DNA from: an uncultured Blastocatellia bacterium
Lineage (GTDB): Bacteria > Acidobacteriota > Blastocatellia > Chloracidobacteriales > Chloracidobacteriaceae
Reading direction: 5' to 3'
Length of the DNA: 64,000 nt
NCBI GenBank assembly: GCA_937934745.1
Contig: CALGZC010000007.1
Location: forward strand, 48,976 to 112,975
Below, in pieces: positions 27,962-36,212 of the stretch. Each line of letters begins with the position of its first letter. Position 1 is the first letter of the stretch. Under the pieces are notes generated by a model, which ran no database searches, was not told where the DNA came from, and saw nothing but the letters and a program-made list of their open reading frames with translations. The position numbers were made by a program, and so were the translations under genes.

Positions 27962-29010
27962 CACGTTGGCGTGTGGGCATTCTCGGCGCAACCGGAACGG
28001 TTGGGCAGCGTTTTATCCAGCTTTTAGAGCGTCATCCGTGGTTTACAGTGACGGCTGTCGCGGCTTCAGACCGTTCGGAAGGCAAGCGCTACGGGGATGC
28101 TGTGGCCTGGAAGCTGCCGACCCCGCTTCCGGCGGCGGTCGCCGACTTGACGGTGGCCGCGTGTCGTCCGCCACTGGATTGTGATGTGATCTTTTCCAGC
28201 CTGCCGGGGGAGCTAGCCGGCGAGGTGGAAGCTGCCTTTGCGGCGGCCGGCTATCCCGTTATCAGCAACTCCAGTGCCCATCGCCTGGTGGAGGACGTGC
28301 CGCTGCTTGTCCCCGAAATCAATGCCGACCACGCCCGGCTGATTCCGGTGCAACGGCAGCGACGCGACTGGACACGCGGTTTCGTTGTCACTAATCCCAA
28401 CTGTACAACGCTGGCGCTGGTTCTACCGTTGGCAGCGCTGGAGCGGGCTTTCGGCGTTGAGACGGTCATGGTCGCAACGATGCAAGCCATTTCCGGCGCA
28501 GGGTATCCAGGTGTGGCCTCACTCGACATTGTGGACAACGTGATTCCCTACATTGCCGGTGAAGAAACCAAGGTAGAAACCGAGCCGCGCAAAATTCTCG
28601 GCCGGCTTGCCGGAGATAGGATCACGCCGGCCGCCCTACAACTCAGCGCTCATTGCCACCGCGTTGCCGTCACGGACGGCCATCTGTGCGCTGCCTCCCT
28701 CAAGCTCAGGCAGACGGCAACCGTTGCCGATGTGTGCGCCGCACTGGAGGCGTTCCGCGGGCCGGCGGAGGTGCAGGCACTTCCAAGTGCGCCAAGCCGT
28801 CCGATTGTGGTGCGTCATGAACCAGATCGCCCACAGCCGCGCCTTGACCGTGATATCGAACGCGGCATGGCCAGCGTCGTCGGACGGATTCGCCCAGATC
28901 CGGTGCTGGACATCAAACTGACCATTCTCGGCCACAACACGCTACGCGGCGCAGCCGGGGCGACACTGCTCAATGCAGAGTTCTTGGCCGCAGCCGGATG
29001 GTTCACCTAA
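27958..29010 (+). CDS. asd: aspartate-semialdehyde dehydrogenase
   Basis: 350 residues from the ATG at 27958 overlapping the previous stop; the track start lies inside the glycosyltransferase gene. NADP site GILGATGTVGQRF, catalytic cysteine in NPNCTT, active-site acid region QAISGAGYPG, and His in SAHCHRV. Makes aspartate semialdehyde for lysine/diaminopimelate, methionine and threonine. The GTVGQRF form and SAGAG-free loop place it in the archaeal/fungal-like branch that also occurs in several bacteria. Its tight coupling to polysaccharide genes is unusual. Confidence 0.9.
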   Translation: MTRWRVGILGATGTVGQRFIQLLERHPWFTVTAVAASDRSEGKRYGDAVAWKLPTPLPAAVADLTVAACRPPLDCDVIFSSLPGELAGEVEAAFAAAGYPVISNSSAHRLVEDVPLLVPEINADHARLIPVQRQRRDWTRGFVVTNPNCTTLALVLPLAALERAFGVETVMVATMQAISGAGYPGVASLDIVDNVIPYIAGEETKVETEPRKILGRLAGDRITPAALQLSAHCHRVAVTDGHLCAASLKLRQTATVADVCAALEAFRGPAEVQALPSAPSRPIVVRHEPDRPQPRLDRDIERGMASVVGRIRPDPVLDIKLTILGHNTLRGAAGATLLNAEFLAAAGWFT

Positions 29011-29056
29011 ACTGTAACCGGCCCATCCGCTCATTCCTCTGGCGGCGTGTCTGTCT

Positions 29057-29407
29057 ATGCCTGATCAACCGACCGGCCCACCAAACGATACAGGTGTAGG
29101 TTTACCTTCTGATGTCACACCTCGGCGGCAGCTTGTGTTCCCTAACACCGTGGCACGTGACAATCAGGTGCGTTCACGCATTCCGTTGATCGCCGAAGCG
29201 CCGGTCTTTGAGTTTGAAGCGCCACCAGAAACAACAGCCCCGAAACCACGGTGGTGGTCGCGCCGGCGGCAAATGCGCTTCCGCCGGTTCCTGGAAAAGT
29301 ATGTTGTGTGGTTTGTCATTCTCTTACTCTTCGCGGTAGTTGTGGTGTCTGTTGTGACCGTCTTTTCGCCCCGGCCAACACCTCAGAAGCCGCCGGTTCG
29401 GCAGTAG
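29057..29407 (+). CDS. single-pass membrane protein of unknown function
   Basis: 116 residues. A long polar, proline-rich N-terminal part (~75 residues), a basic stretch (WWSRRRQMRFRRF), one strong hydrophobic helix at ~83-104, and a short proline-rich tail. The basic patch before the helix predicts a cytosolic N-terminus. No family recognised. Lies between asd and tdk on the same strand. Confidence 0.55.
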   Translation: MPDQPTGPPNDTGVGLPSDVTPRRQLVFPNTVARDNQVRSRIPLIAEAPVFEFEAPPETTAPKPRWWSRRRQMRFRRFLEKYVVWFVILLLFAVVVVSVVTVFSPRPTPQKPPVRQ

Positions 29408-29438
29408 GTTCAGCAGCAGGCTGGAGGTAACGCACACG

Positions 29439-30038
29439 TTGCAGGAAAGTACTTTTGCCGATCTGGCCGTGCGGCCGCGCGGATGGATTGAAGTCATCGC
29501 AGGCGGCATGTTTTCCGGCAAGACCGAGGCGCTCATTACCCGCCTACGTCGTGCGCTCATTGCACGACAAACGGTGCAGGCCTTCAAACCGCGCCTGGAT
29601 GAGCGGTATGAGGCAGCGTTTATTGTGTCGCACAGCCGGTTACGCCTTGAAACGCAGGTCATTGACCGGGCCGAGGACATCCTGGAGCAACTGTTGCCCA
29701 CCACGCAGGTAGTTGGTATTGACGAAGGGCAGTTTTTGGGGCCTGGCCTGGTGGCGGTTTGCCGCCGCCTGGCCGACGACGGCCGGCGCGTCATCGTTGC
29801 GGCACTTGACCTGGACTATCGCGGCGAGCCATTTGAGCCGATCCCCCACTTGATGGCCGTTGCCGAATATGTCACCAAGCCGCAGGCAATTTGTGTCGTC
29901 TGTGGACATCCGGCGAATTTTTCACAACGGCTGACGGCCGATGACCGGCGAGTCCTGGTCGGTGCGGAGGGGCTGTACGAAGCACGCTGCCGACGCTGCT
30001 TTGTGCCATACCCGGTCCCGCCGGCAACCGCACGGTAG
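29439..30038 (+). CDS. tdk: thymidine kinase
   Basis: 199 residues from a TTG start preceded by GGAGGTAA. Type II thymidine kinase: P-loop GGMFSGKTEALI, acidic VGIDEGQFL (Walker B-like), lasso region DYRGEPFEPIPHLMA, and a zinc site formed by CVVC and CRRC. Phosphorylates thymidine for the salvage pathway. Followed 36 bases later by ispF. Confidence 0.93.
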   Translation: MQESTFADLAVRPRGWIEVIAGGMFSGKTEALITRLRRALIARQTVQAFKPRLDERYEAAFIVSHSRLRLETQVIDRAEDILEQLLPTTQVVGIDEGQFLGPGLVAVCRRLADDGRRVIVAALDLDYRGEPFEPIPHLMAVAEYVTKPQAICVVCGHPANFSQRLTADDRRVLVGAEGLYEARCRRCFVPYPVPPATAR

Positions 30039-30041
30039 GCA

Positions 30042-30073
30042 CCGGTGGGAGGAGCTGCCGGTGGGAGGAGCTG
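30042..30073. repeat. 16-bp perfect tandem duplication covering the ispF ribosome site
   Basis: Two adjacent copies of CCGGTGGGAGGAGCTG. Each contains GGGAGGAG, so ispF has two Shine-Dalgarno sequences 16 bases apart; the second is at normal distance from the ATG at 30075. Confidence 0.9.
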
Positions 30074-30074
30074 T

Positions 30075-30608
30075 ATGATGTCGACTTGTCCATTTCGCGT
30101 CGGCACCGGGTATGACATCCACCGCCTGGTTCCAGGCCGGCCACTGGTCCTCGGCGGCGTGACCATCCCGTATGAACTGGGGCTGCTCGGTCATTCAGAT
30201 GCCGATGCCCTGGCGCATGCCGTGACCGATGCCCTGCTGGGCGCGCTGGCACTGGGCGACATCGGCACGCACTTTCCCGACACGGACCCGCGCTGGGCCA
30301 ATGCCAACAGCCTGGTGCTCCTGGGCCACACTATGGCGCTGGTGATGGCGCAGGGGTTTGAAGTCGTCAATGTGGACGCCTCAATCCTCGCAGAGCGGCC
30401 GAAGCTGGCACCGTACCTGGCGGCCATGCGGGAACGCCTCGCCGAAGTCCTCCAGGTCGCACCCACCACCGTGAGCGTTAAAGCTAAAACCAATGAAGGT
30501 CTCGACGCCGTCGGTCGCCGCGCAGCCATCAGCGTCCACGCGGTTGTGCTGCTGTGCCGGTCAGCACAGCGTCTCCCTCTGTCACCTGATCAGCACCGGG
30601 AAGCCTAA
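30075..30608 (+). CDS. ispF: 2-C-methyl-D-erythritol 2,4-cyclodiphosphate synthase
   Basis: 177 residues from the ATG at 30075; a second ATG follows directly at 30078. Motifs: VGTGYDIHRLVPGRPL with metal-binding Asp and His, LGHSDADALAHAVTDALLGA, DIGTHFPDTD and AKTNEGLDAVGR near the C-terminus. It forms the cyclic diphosphate in the MEP isoprenoid pathway, which feeds carotenoids and the bacteriochlorophyll tail in a phototroph. Tight ribosome site within a tandem duplication. Confidence 0.95.
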   Translation: MMSTCPFRVGTGYDIHRLVPGRPLVLGGVTIPYELGLLGHSDADALAHAVTDALLGALALGDIGTHFPDTDPRWANANSLVLLGHTMALVMAQGFEVVNVDASILAERPKLAPYLAAMRERLAEVLQVAPTTVSVKAKTNEGLDAVGRRAAISVHAVVLLCRSAQRLPLSPDQHREA

Positions 30609-30625
30609 ACCGGAGAAATCGCGCT

Positions 30626-32509
30626 ATGTCCGCCACTCGTCACCTGCTGACCCTTGAGGAACTCAATCAACTCCCTGCCTGGGCCGCCGAGATGGGGCGC
30701 AAGTACTTTGCCGGCGAAGCGAGTCACTTCCTCCTGCACCACAACGTCTATGATGTCGCACGGTCAAAGCGCGGCTACGTTGGGTTGGTGACGTTTCTCC
30801 AGCAGGAAATGCTGGGCAATAAACACATCGTCCTCTACAACCGAAGCGAGGGCATTACCTTTGGGTCACAAGCCGCAGAACGTCAGTTCCTCGCCGCTCT
30901 GCGGGTTACCAACCCACTGGCCGATGCAAAAACCCTGACCACCCTGCCCCGTGATCCTGTTCCGGCGCTGAGCCTGATCGAACGGTTCCTGTATTCTGGT
31001 GACCAGGTCGCCGTCATTATCAACTTCCTGGAGACACTGGTTCCAGCAGGCGACATTGCTCACCTGGGCAACGATGAGCGCAACCTACTTGTCACGCTGC
31101 AACGCTGGCTCACCAGTTCGCGCCTGCTCAACTCGGATAACATCGTCATCTTCGTGACAGAGAATCTGTCTGACGTTGCCCAGCGGCTGCGGGAAAATTC
31201 ACGCATTACTGTGATTCGCATACCCTATCCTGACTATCACGAACGACTCGACTATATCCGCTACGAGCTATCCGACATTGCTAAAAGACGCAATGGTCGA
31301 TCCGAAAAAGAAATTGAAAAATTCAAAGCAGAATTCAAAGTTAAAGCCGAGCGTATTCTCCGCGAAGAAGGTGTTGACCGACTCAATGAAGAAACTAAGA
31401 AGTTTAATGAACAGTTAGAGAAAATGAAATCGGAACTAGGCAATAGCATTCTAGGACTTAAGATGCACATCAGCGATGAGCAGTTGGCACATCTAACATC
31501 CGGCCTGAACCGCGTTCATATTTCATCCATCCTCAAAGGGGCGACCCTCAACGATGAAGGCCTGACGATTGACTTGGTGCGCGCCAAGAAAAAATCCATC
31601 ATTGAGTCGGAGTGCGTCGGGCTGATCGAATTTGTGACTCCTAAGTATGGACTTGACCATGTTGGCGGCTTTGAAAAAGCAAAGGCCTACCTGCGCAACA
31701 TCGCTGAAGTGATCCGCAACGGGGAAACCGAAGAGGCCCCGATGGGGATTCTCATTTGCGGCCCGGTCGGCACAGGCAAAACATTTTTGGCAGAAGCGTT
31801 TGCTAAGGACTGTGGCCTGAATGTCATCGAGTTTAAGAACTTCCGTGACAAATGGGTTGGGTCGTCTGAAGCTAATCTGGAGAAAATCCTTAACCTGATT
31901 CAAACCCTTGCGCCGATTGTAGTTTTGATTGATGAAGCGGATGCGACACTTGGCCACCGTGACTCCGGTGGTGACAGCGGCGTAGATAAGCGAATCTTCT
32001 CGAAAATTGCTTCAGCAATGGGAGACACAGACAATCGCGGACGTATTCTTTGGATTCTAATGACCTCCCGTCCAGACCTTTTGCCGATTGACCTAAAACG
32101 TCAGGGACGTTGTGAAGAACATATTTCATTATTCTATCCAGAGTCAGAAGCTGACCGCCTGGCAATTGTCGAAGCGATGATCAAGAAAAACCGCATTCTT
32201 CACCAGGTAACGGACTGGTCACCGATTACGCGGAATGACATGCAGCTCTCCGGCGCGGACATTGAATCCATGCTCATTCGCTGCCGGCGCATTGCCCGTC
32301 AGGCCGGCCGCAAGGAAGTTCTCCCGGATGACGTTCGGCTGGTTGCGCAGGAATTCACACCGGCGCGCGACGAAGTTGCCATCGAGTACCAAACGCTCGT
32401 CGCCGTCCGGGAAGCCACCACGCGCGACATGTTGCCGGAGGCGTTCCGGCACATGTCTCCGGCCGAGATTAGCCAGCGCATCGAGCAGTTACGCCCCATG
32501 GTGCGCTAG
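30626..32509 (+). CDS. AAA-family ATPase with degenerate N-terminal module and coiled coil
   Basis: 627 residues, 17 bases after ispF. The C-terminal half (~350-560) is an AAA module: Walker A GPVGTGKTF, WVGSSEANLEKIL, Walker B VVLIDEAD and a possible arginine finger in RPDLLPIDLKRQGR. The N-terminal ~220 residues look like a second AAA-like fold without a P-loop (NIVIFVTENLSDV, IPYPDYHERLDYI). A charged coiled coil spans ~225-280. This resembles uncharacterised Ycf46-like or FtsH/Cdc48-like remodelers without protease. The middle is AT-richer than its ends. Partner unknown; the next gene is a nuclease-like protein. Confidence 0.75.
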   Translation: MSATRHLLTLEELNQLPAWAAEMGRKYFAGEASHFLLHHNVYDVARSKRGYVGLVTFLQQEMLGNKHIVLYNRSEGITFGSQAAERQFLAALRVTNPLADAKTLTTLPRDPVPALSLIERFLYSGDQVAVIINFLETLVPAGDIAHLGNDERNLLVTLQRWLTSSRLLNSDNIVIFVTENLSDVAQRLRENSRITVIRIPYPDYHERLDYIRYELSDIAKRRNGRSEKEIEKFKAEFKVKAERILREEGVDRLNEETKKFNEQLEKMKSELGNSILGLKMHISDEQLAHLTSGLNRVHISSILKGATLNDEGLTIDLVRAKKKSIIESECVGLIEFVTPKYGLDHVGGFEKAKAYLRNIAEVIRNGETEEAPMGILICGPVGTGKTFLAEAFAKDCGLNVIEFKNFRDKWVGSSEANLEKILNLIQTLAPIVVLIDEADATLGHRDSGGDSGVDKRIFSKIASAMGDTDNRGRILWILMTSRPDLLPIDLKRQGRCEEHISLFYPESEADRLAIVEAMIKKNRILHQVTDWSPITRNDMQLSGADIESMLIRCRRIARQAGRKEVLPDDVRLVAQEFTPARDEVAIEYQTLVAVREATTRDMLPEAFRHMSPAEISQRIEQLRPMVR

Positions 32510-32555
32510 CTGCTCAGGCCCCACGACTTGCAACTGCCCGCTCTGTAGGAAACCC

Positions 32556-34115
32556 ATGCCGGTTGTTGCCGATCCCGCGACCGACCTACGCACGTTGACT
32601 GCACGACTTGCCGCACTGGGAACAGGTCAGAAACCGTTGCTGCTCCACCTGGCCACGCCGACGGAAACCGGCTGGGGGCAGTACCAAGTCGCTCTTGCCG
32701 TTGTGTACGGAAAACTGACGGTGACGTACTGGAACGACCACCGGTCAGCTTGCTGGCGTGTTGAGCGGTACGAGCTTGGCCGCGATGCCGTGTGGTTGGA
32801 TGTCTCCCGGCGTGCCGGCGCAGACCGCGGACGGCTGATGATCGCCACGGCAGGCGACACGGCGGACGATACGCCGTTTCTGGTAACGGCCCCGACGCGG
32901 GCGCAGTGGCAGCAAAGCATTCGAAACTGGTTGTGTCGCCGTCTTCCGCCGGGGACGCACCTGAGAACGCTCCCCCGCCAACACCTCACCGACGATGCTG
33001 CGGTAGGGTGGTGGGCAACCCAGGGCAGAGCCAGGTGGTTAGTGGTCGCGACGCTTGCGACCGAAGCGGCAAAGCTTCGCCGCTTGCTTGGGTATGCCCT
33101 GGCGGTGGCCGATGCCGACCCACAGCCGACACCAATCTGGTTGGTTGTGCCGCCCCAGGGGGGCAGTCGGCTGGCCCCTTTGTTGGCGCAGCTGGAAACG
33201 GCCCGGCTGACACTCTATGAAGCCACTTCGGACTGGGCAGCGGTGCAAGCCGTCGCCGGCGGTCACCAGGTGCCGCTGGTGATGCAACCGCTCCGGCGCT
33301 GGACGCAGCAGCTCCCAACACCGGACGAGCTAGAGCATCTGCGCACGTGGTTTGGCGCCGACCTTGATGCCCACTGCGAAGTCATCCCGGTCGGGCAGCA
33401 GATGCTTTCCGTGCGGTGGTATGGCGTGGAATGTGCGCGGTGGTGTCGCCGGTCGGCAACTGACCCGTGTGGACACCGGCCACTGTGGTTTGGTCTGACA
33501 ACGCTGGGGGAGCCACGGCGGATGCTCACCGACCACACCCGCGCCGCTTTCCAGGAGCGGCTGACTGCCCTCCGGCGGCATCGGACACCGGCAGCGCGCG
33601 ATCCGGCCCATCCGCTGTATCGGGCTTACCCTGAACGATGGCTCGATGCCATCGTGCGCCGCCGCCTGGAAGTCATTGACGACAGCCTGGAGCCGGCCCA
33701 TGTCTGGAGCCAGGCTCCGCAGTTCGGCGGCCACACAACGGGCCTGGCAGATTTTCTGGCACTGACCCGTTGTGGGCAGTTGGCGGTTGTGGAAATCAAA
33801 GCCCATGCCGACGCCGATCTCATTTGGCAGGGCCTGACGTACTGGCAGCCGGCACTCCATCACTGGCGACAGGGGGATTTTGTCCGGCGCGGCTACTTTG
33901 CCGGCGCGCAACTGGACGTCGCTGCGCCGCCACGGCTGTACCTCGTTGCTCCGATGCTGCGCATACATCGGGTGACGCGCGCCGTCGCCCGGCGGTTGCG
34001 TTCGGACGTACCGCTTACGCTGGTCGGCGTCAATGAGCGCTGGCGACAAGGACTACGCGTCGTGTTACGGGAACATTTTGGCGATGGGCACGGGTGCACC
34101 GAGCGCGCTTGGTGA
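32556..34115 (+). CDS. PD-(D/E)XK nuclease-like protein of unknown function
   Basis: 519 residues from the ATG at 32556 with TAGGA upstream; the track start overlaps the AAA gene in another frame. No family recognised over the first ~350 residues, which are Trp/Arg-rich and soluble. The C-terminal ~100 residues contain TGLADFLAL, then LAVVEIKAHADADLIWQGLTYW. That matches the D...ExK...Q arrangement of restriction-endonuclease folds, as in NucS-like and DUF-type nucleases. It probably cleaves or binds nucleic acid. It sits between an AAA ATPase and bchD on one strand, with 46- and ~100-base gaps. Confidence 0.6.
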   Translation: MPVVADPATDLRTLTARLAALGTGQKPLLLHLATPTETGWGQYQVALAVVYGKLTVTYWNDHRSACWRVERYELGRDAVWLDVSRRAGADRGRLMIATAGDTADDTPFLVTAPTRAQWQQSIRNWLCRRLPPGTHLRTLPRQHLTDDAAVGWWATQGRARWLVVATLATEAAKLRRLLGYALAVADADPQPTPIWLVVPPQGGSRLAPLLAQLETARLTLYEATSDWAAVQAVAGGHQVPLVMQPLRRWTQQLPTPDELEHLRTWFGADLDAHCEVIPVGQQMLSVRWYGVECARWCRRSATDPCGHRPLWFGLTTLGEPRRMLTDHTRAAFQERLTALRRHRTPAARDPAHPLYRAYPERWLDAIVRRRLEVIDDSLEPAHVWSQAPQFGGHTTGLADFLALTRCGQLAVVEIKAHADADLIWQGLTYWQPALHHWRQGDFVRRGYFAGAQLDVAAPPRLYLVAPMLRIHRVTRAVARRLRSDVPLTLVGVNERWRQGLRVVLREHFGDGHGCTERAW

Positions 34116-34220
34116 AGCCAAGCCCAGATGCCCTGTTGTCGAGCGGGCCGGCGCCGCAGGCTGTGCGCTGCGGCTGCCGCTTTTGCCTCAACCGCGACTT
34201 CAATGCTCACTGAGACCACC

Positions 34221-36113
34221 ATGTTGACATTGCCTGACCTAAATCACCGGCTCGTCACCCTGCCGTTTGTCGCCGTCGTTGGTCATGCGCCGGTTAAGCG
34301 TGCGCTACTGTTGCTAGCTGTTGAACCACGGCTGCGCGGCGTTGCTTTTGCCGCACCGACCGGCAGCGCCAAGTCAGTCCTTGTCCGGGCCTTTGCCGAT
34401 GTCGTACCGGACGGACCTACCGGGCAGCGCCCACCCTTTGTCATCCTACCGAGTTACGTCAGCGAAGACCGGCTCTTTGGCGGCCTTGATCTTGAAGCGA
34501 CGCTGGCCGGGGGCAAACGACGGTTTGCGCCGGGTATCCTGGCCCAGGCCAATGATGGCTATGTCTTTGCCGACAATCTCAACCTCCTGCCGACCCAAGT
34601 TGAAACCGCTCTGCTGACCTGCCTTGACAACGGTTATCTGCGGGTCGAACGGGAAGGCATTTCAATGACATCGCCGGCCAACTTCGCCCTGATTGCCGCC
34701 TTCAACCCCGAAGACGGCGGCGTGCGGTGGCATATTTTGGATCGACTGGGACTCATTGTGGCTGCGCCGCGCCGTCCTGATCTGGAAACGCGGCAAAAAG
34801 TGATCGCAACCGTTGCGGCGTTTGAACGCGATGCGGAAGCGCTCCAGGCACTGTACGCCGATGAGACGGCGACGCTCAAGGCGCTGCTGGTTGAAGCGCG
34901 TGGGCGGCTACCACAGGTGACCCTACCGGAAGCCACGCTCCGGTGGCTGTGTGAACGTGCTGCCGCCTTGGGGACGGTCGGTCAGCGCGCCGAGTATTTC
35001 GCTGCCCTGGCGGCAAAGGCCAATGCCGCGCTCGAGGGGCGCACCGTCGTCAATGAGGACGACTGCCGAACGGCCGAGTTCTTTGTTCTCCTGCCACGTG
35101 CGACGCAACGCCCCGAAACCGAGCCCCAACCTCCTCCTCCACCACCCCCGCCGGCAGAGTCGGGCGAGGATGACACCCAGTCGCCGTCACCGCCGGAGGA
35201 TTTGGAAGACTTGGCATTGGTGTTTGACGCCGAAGAAGCGGCCCTGGAAGCCGACTTCAATCTGTTTGCCAAGAAAGTGCGCCTGGGCCGCTACGGCAAG
35301 CGCTCCGAACGCGACAATTTCCACTCCGGGCGTTACGTCCGCTCTGTAGCCGGTGAACCGTCACGTGGCAGAGTCGCCATTGAAGCCACCCTGCGTCAGG
35401 CCGCGCCGCACCAGCCGGTCCGCCGCCAACGGGCGCTCGCTGCCGGTCAGACGCCTCCCGCCGACCGGGTGCTGCTCAAAAAGGACGATGTCCGACTCAA
35501 GCGCCTGCGCCAGCGCACCGGCGCGCTGATCGTCTTCATCGTGGATGCATCGGGCAGTATGGCCGCCAATCGCATGGGACAGGCCAAGGGTGCCGTTGTC
35601 GAGCTGTTGCGTCAGTCCTATGTCAACCGCGATAAGGTCGCGCTCATCGGCTGCTACGGCGAGGAAAGTCGCGTCCTCCTGGCCCCGACCCAGAGTGTGG
35701 AGGCAGCCAAACGGCAACTGGAAGCCCTGCCCACCGGTGGGGCAACACCGCTCAACGATGCGCTCCGACGTGCGCACCTGCTCATTGAAGAGGTCCGCCG
35801 CACCGGAGCCTACACGGAGGCATTGGTGGCCGTCATCGGCGATGGCCGCGGCAATGTGCCGGCCCGACCGCCCGAACCCGGTGCGGCCGGCCTTTCCCGG
35901 GCCGAGCTGATCCGGCGCGAGACTGAGGACTTGGCGCGCGTTTATGCCTCCGCGGGGATTCGCATGGCGGTGTTTGACACGCAAAATCGCTTTGTTTCGC
36001 GCGGCGAGGCAAAGCAACTGGCGGAACTCTTCGGCGGCAGCTACGTCTACTTGCCGCGCCTATCGGCAGGTGGCATCACAAAGGTCGTCAAGCAAGAGTT
36101 AGGGCGTCTCTAA
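34221..36113 (+). CDS. bchD: magnesium chelatase subunit D
   Basis: 630 residues from the ATG at 34221 (34203 also possible). Part of the BchIDH complex inserting magnesium into protoporphyrin IX, the first committed step to bacteriochlorophyll. Residues ~1-300 are an AAA domain close to BchI but degenerate: the P-loop reads APTGSAKS and the Walker B region VFADNLNLL, as expected for the non-hydrolysing D subunit. SEDRLFGGLDLEATLAGG is diagnostic. A polyproline stretch and an acidic linker follow (~320-370), then a vWA domain with MIDAS motif VDASGSMAANRMGQAKGAV and TGGATPL. No bchI or bchH is in the window. Confidence 0.93.
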   Translation: MLTLPDLNHRLVTLPFVAVVGHAPVKRALLLLAVEPRLRGVAFAAPTGSAKSVLVRAFADVVPDGPTGQRPPFVILPSYVSEDRLFGGLDLEATLAGGKRRFAPGILAQANDGYVFADNLNLLPTQVETALLTCLDNGYLRVEREGISMTSPANFALIAAFNPEDGGVRWHILDRLGLIVAAPRRPDLETRQKVIATVAAFERDAEALQALYADETATLKALLVEARGRLPQVTLPEATLRWLCERAAALGTVGQRAEYFAALAAKANAALEGRTVVNEDDCRTAEFFVLLPRATQRPETEPQPPPPPPPPAESGEDDTQSPSPPEDLEDLALVFDAEEAALEADFNLFAKKVRLGRYGKRSERDNFHSGRYVRSVAGEPSRGRVAIEATLRQAAPHQPVRRQRALAAGQTPPADRVLLKKDDVRLKRLRQRTGALIVFIVDASGSMAANRMGQAKGAVVELLRQSYVNRDKVALIGCYGEESRVLLAPTQSVEAAKRQLEALPTGGATPLNDALRRAHLLIEEVRRTGAYTEALVAVIGDGRGNVPARPPEPGAAGLSRAELIRRETEDLARVYASAGIRMAVFDTQNRFVSRGEAKQLAELFGGSYVYLPRLSAGGITKVVKQELGRL

Positions 36114-36212
36114 GACCGCAGTGCTGCCGCCCGGTTTTCCTATCCGCCACAGGCGACATGGTGCACAATACAACCACGCGCGACTCCTCTTTATTCCAGG
36201 TTGCGATGCCTT

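Noticed and set aside
34221-36113. MoxR/vWA-type defence or chaperone protein instead of BchD
   Set aside because: EDRLFGGLDLEATLAGG, polyproline linker and DASGSMAANRMGQAKGAV match the chelatase D subunit in order and spacing.
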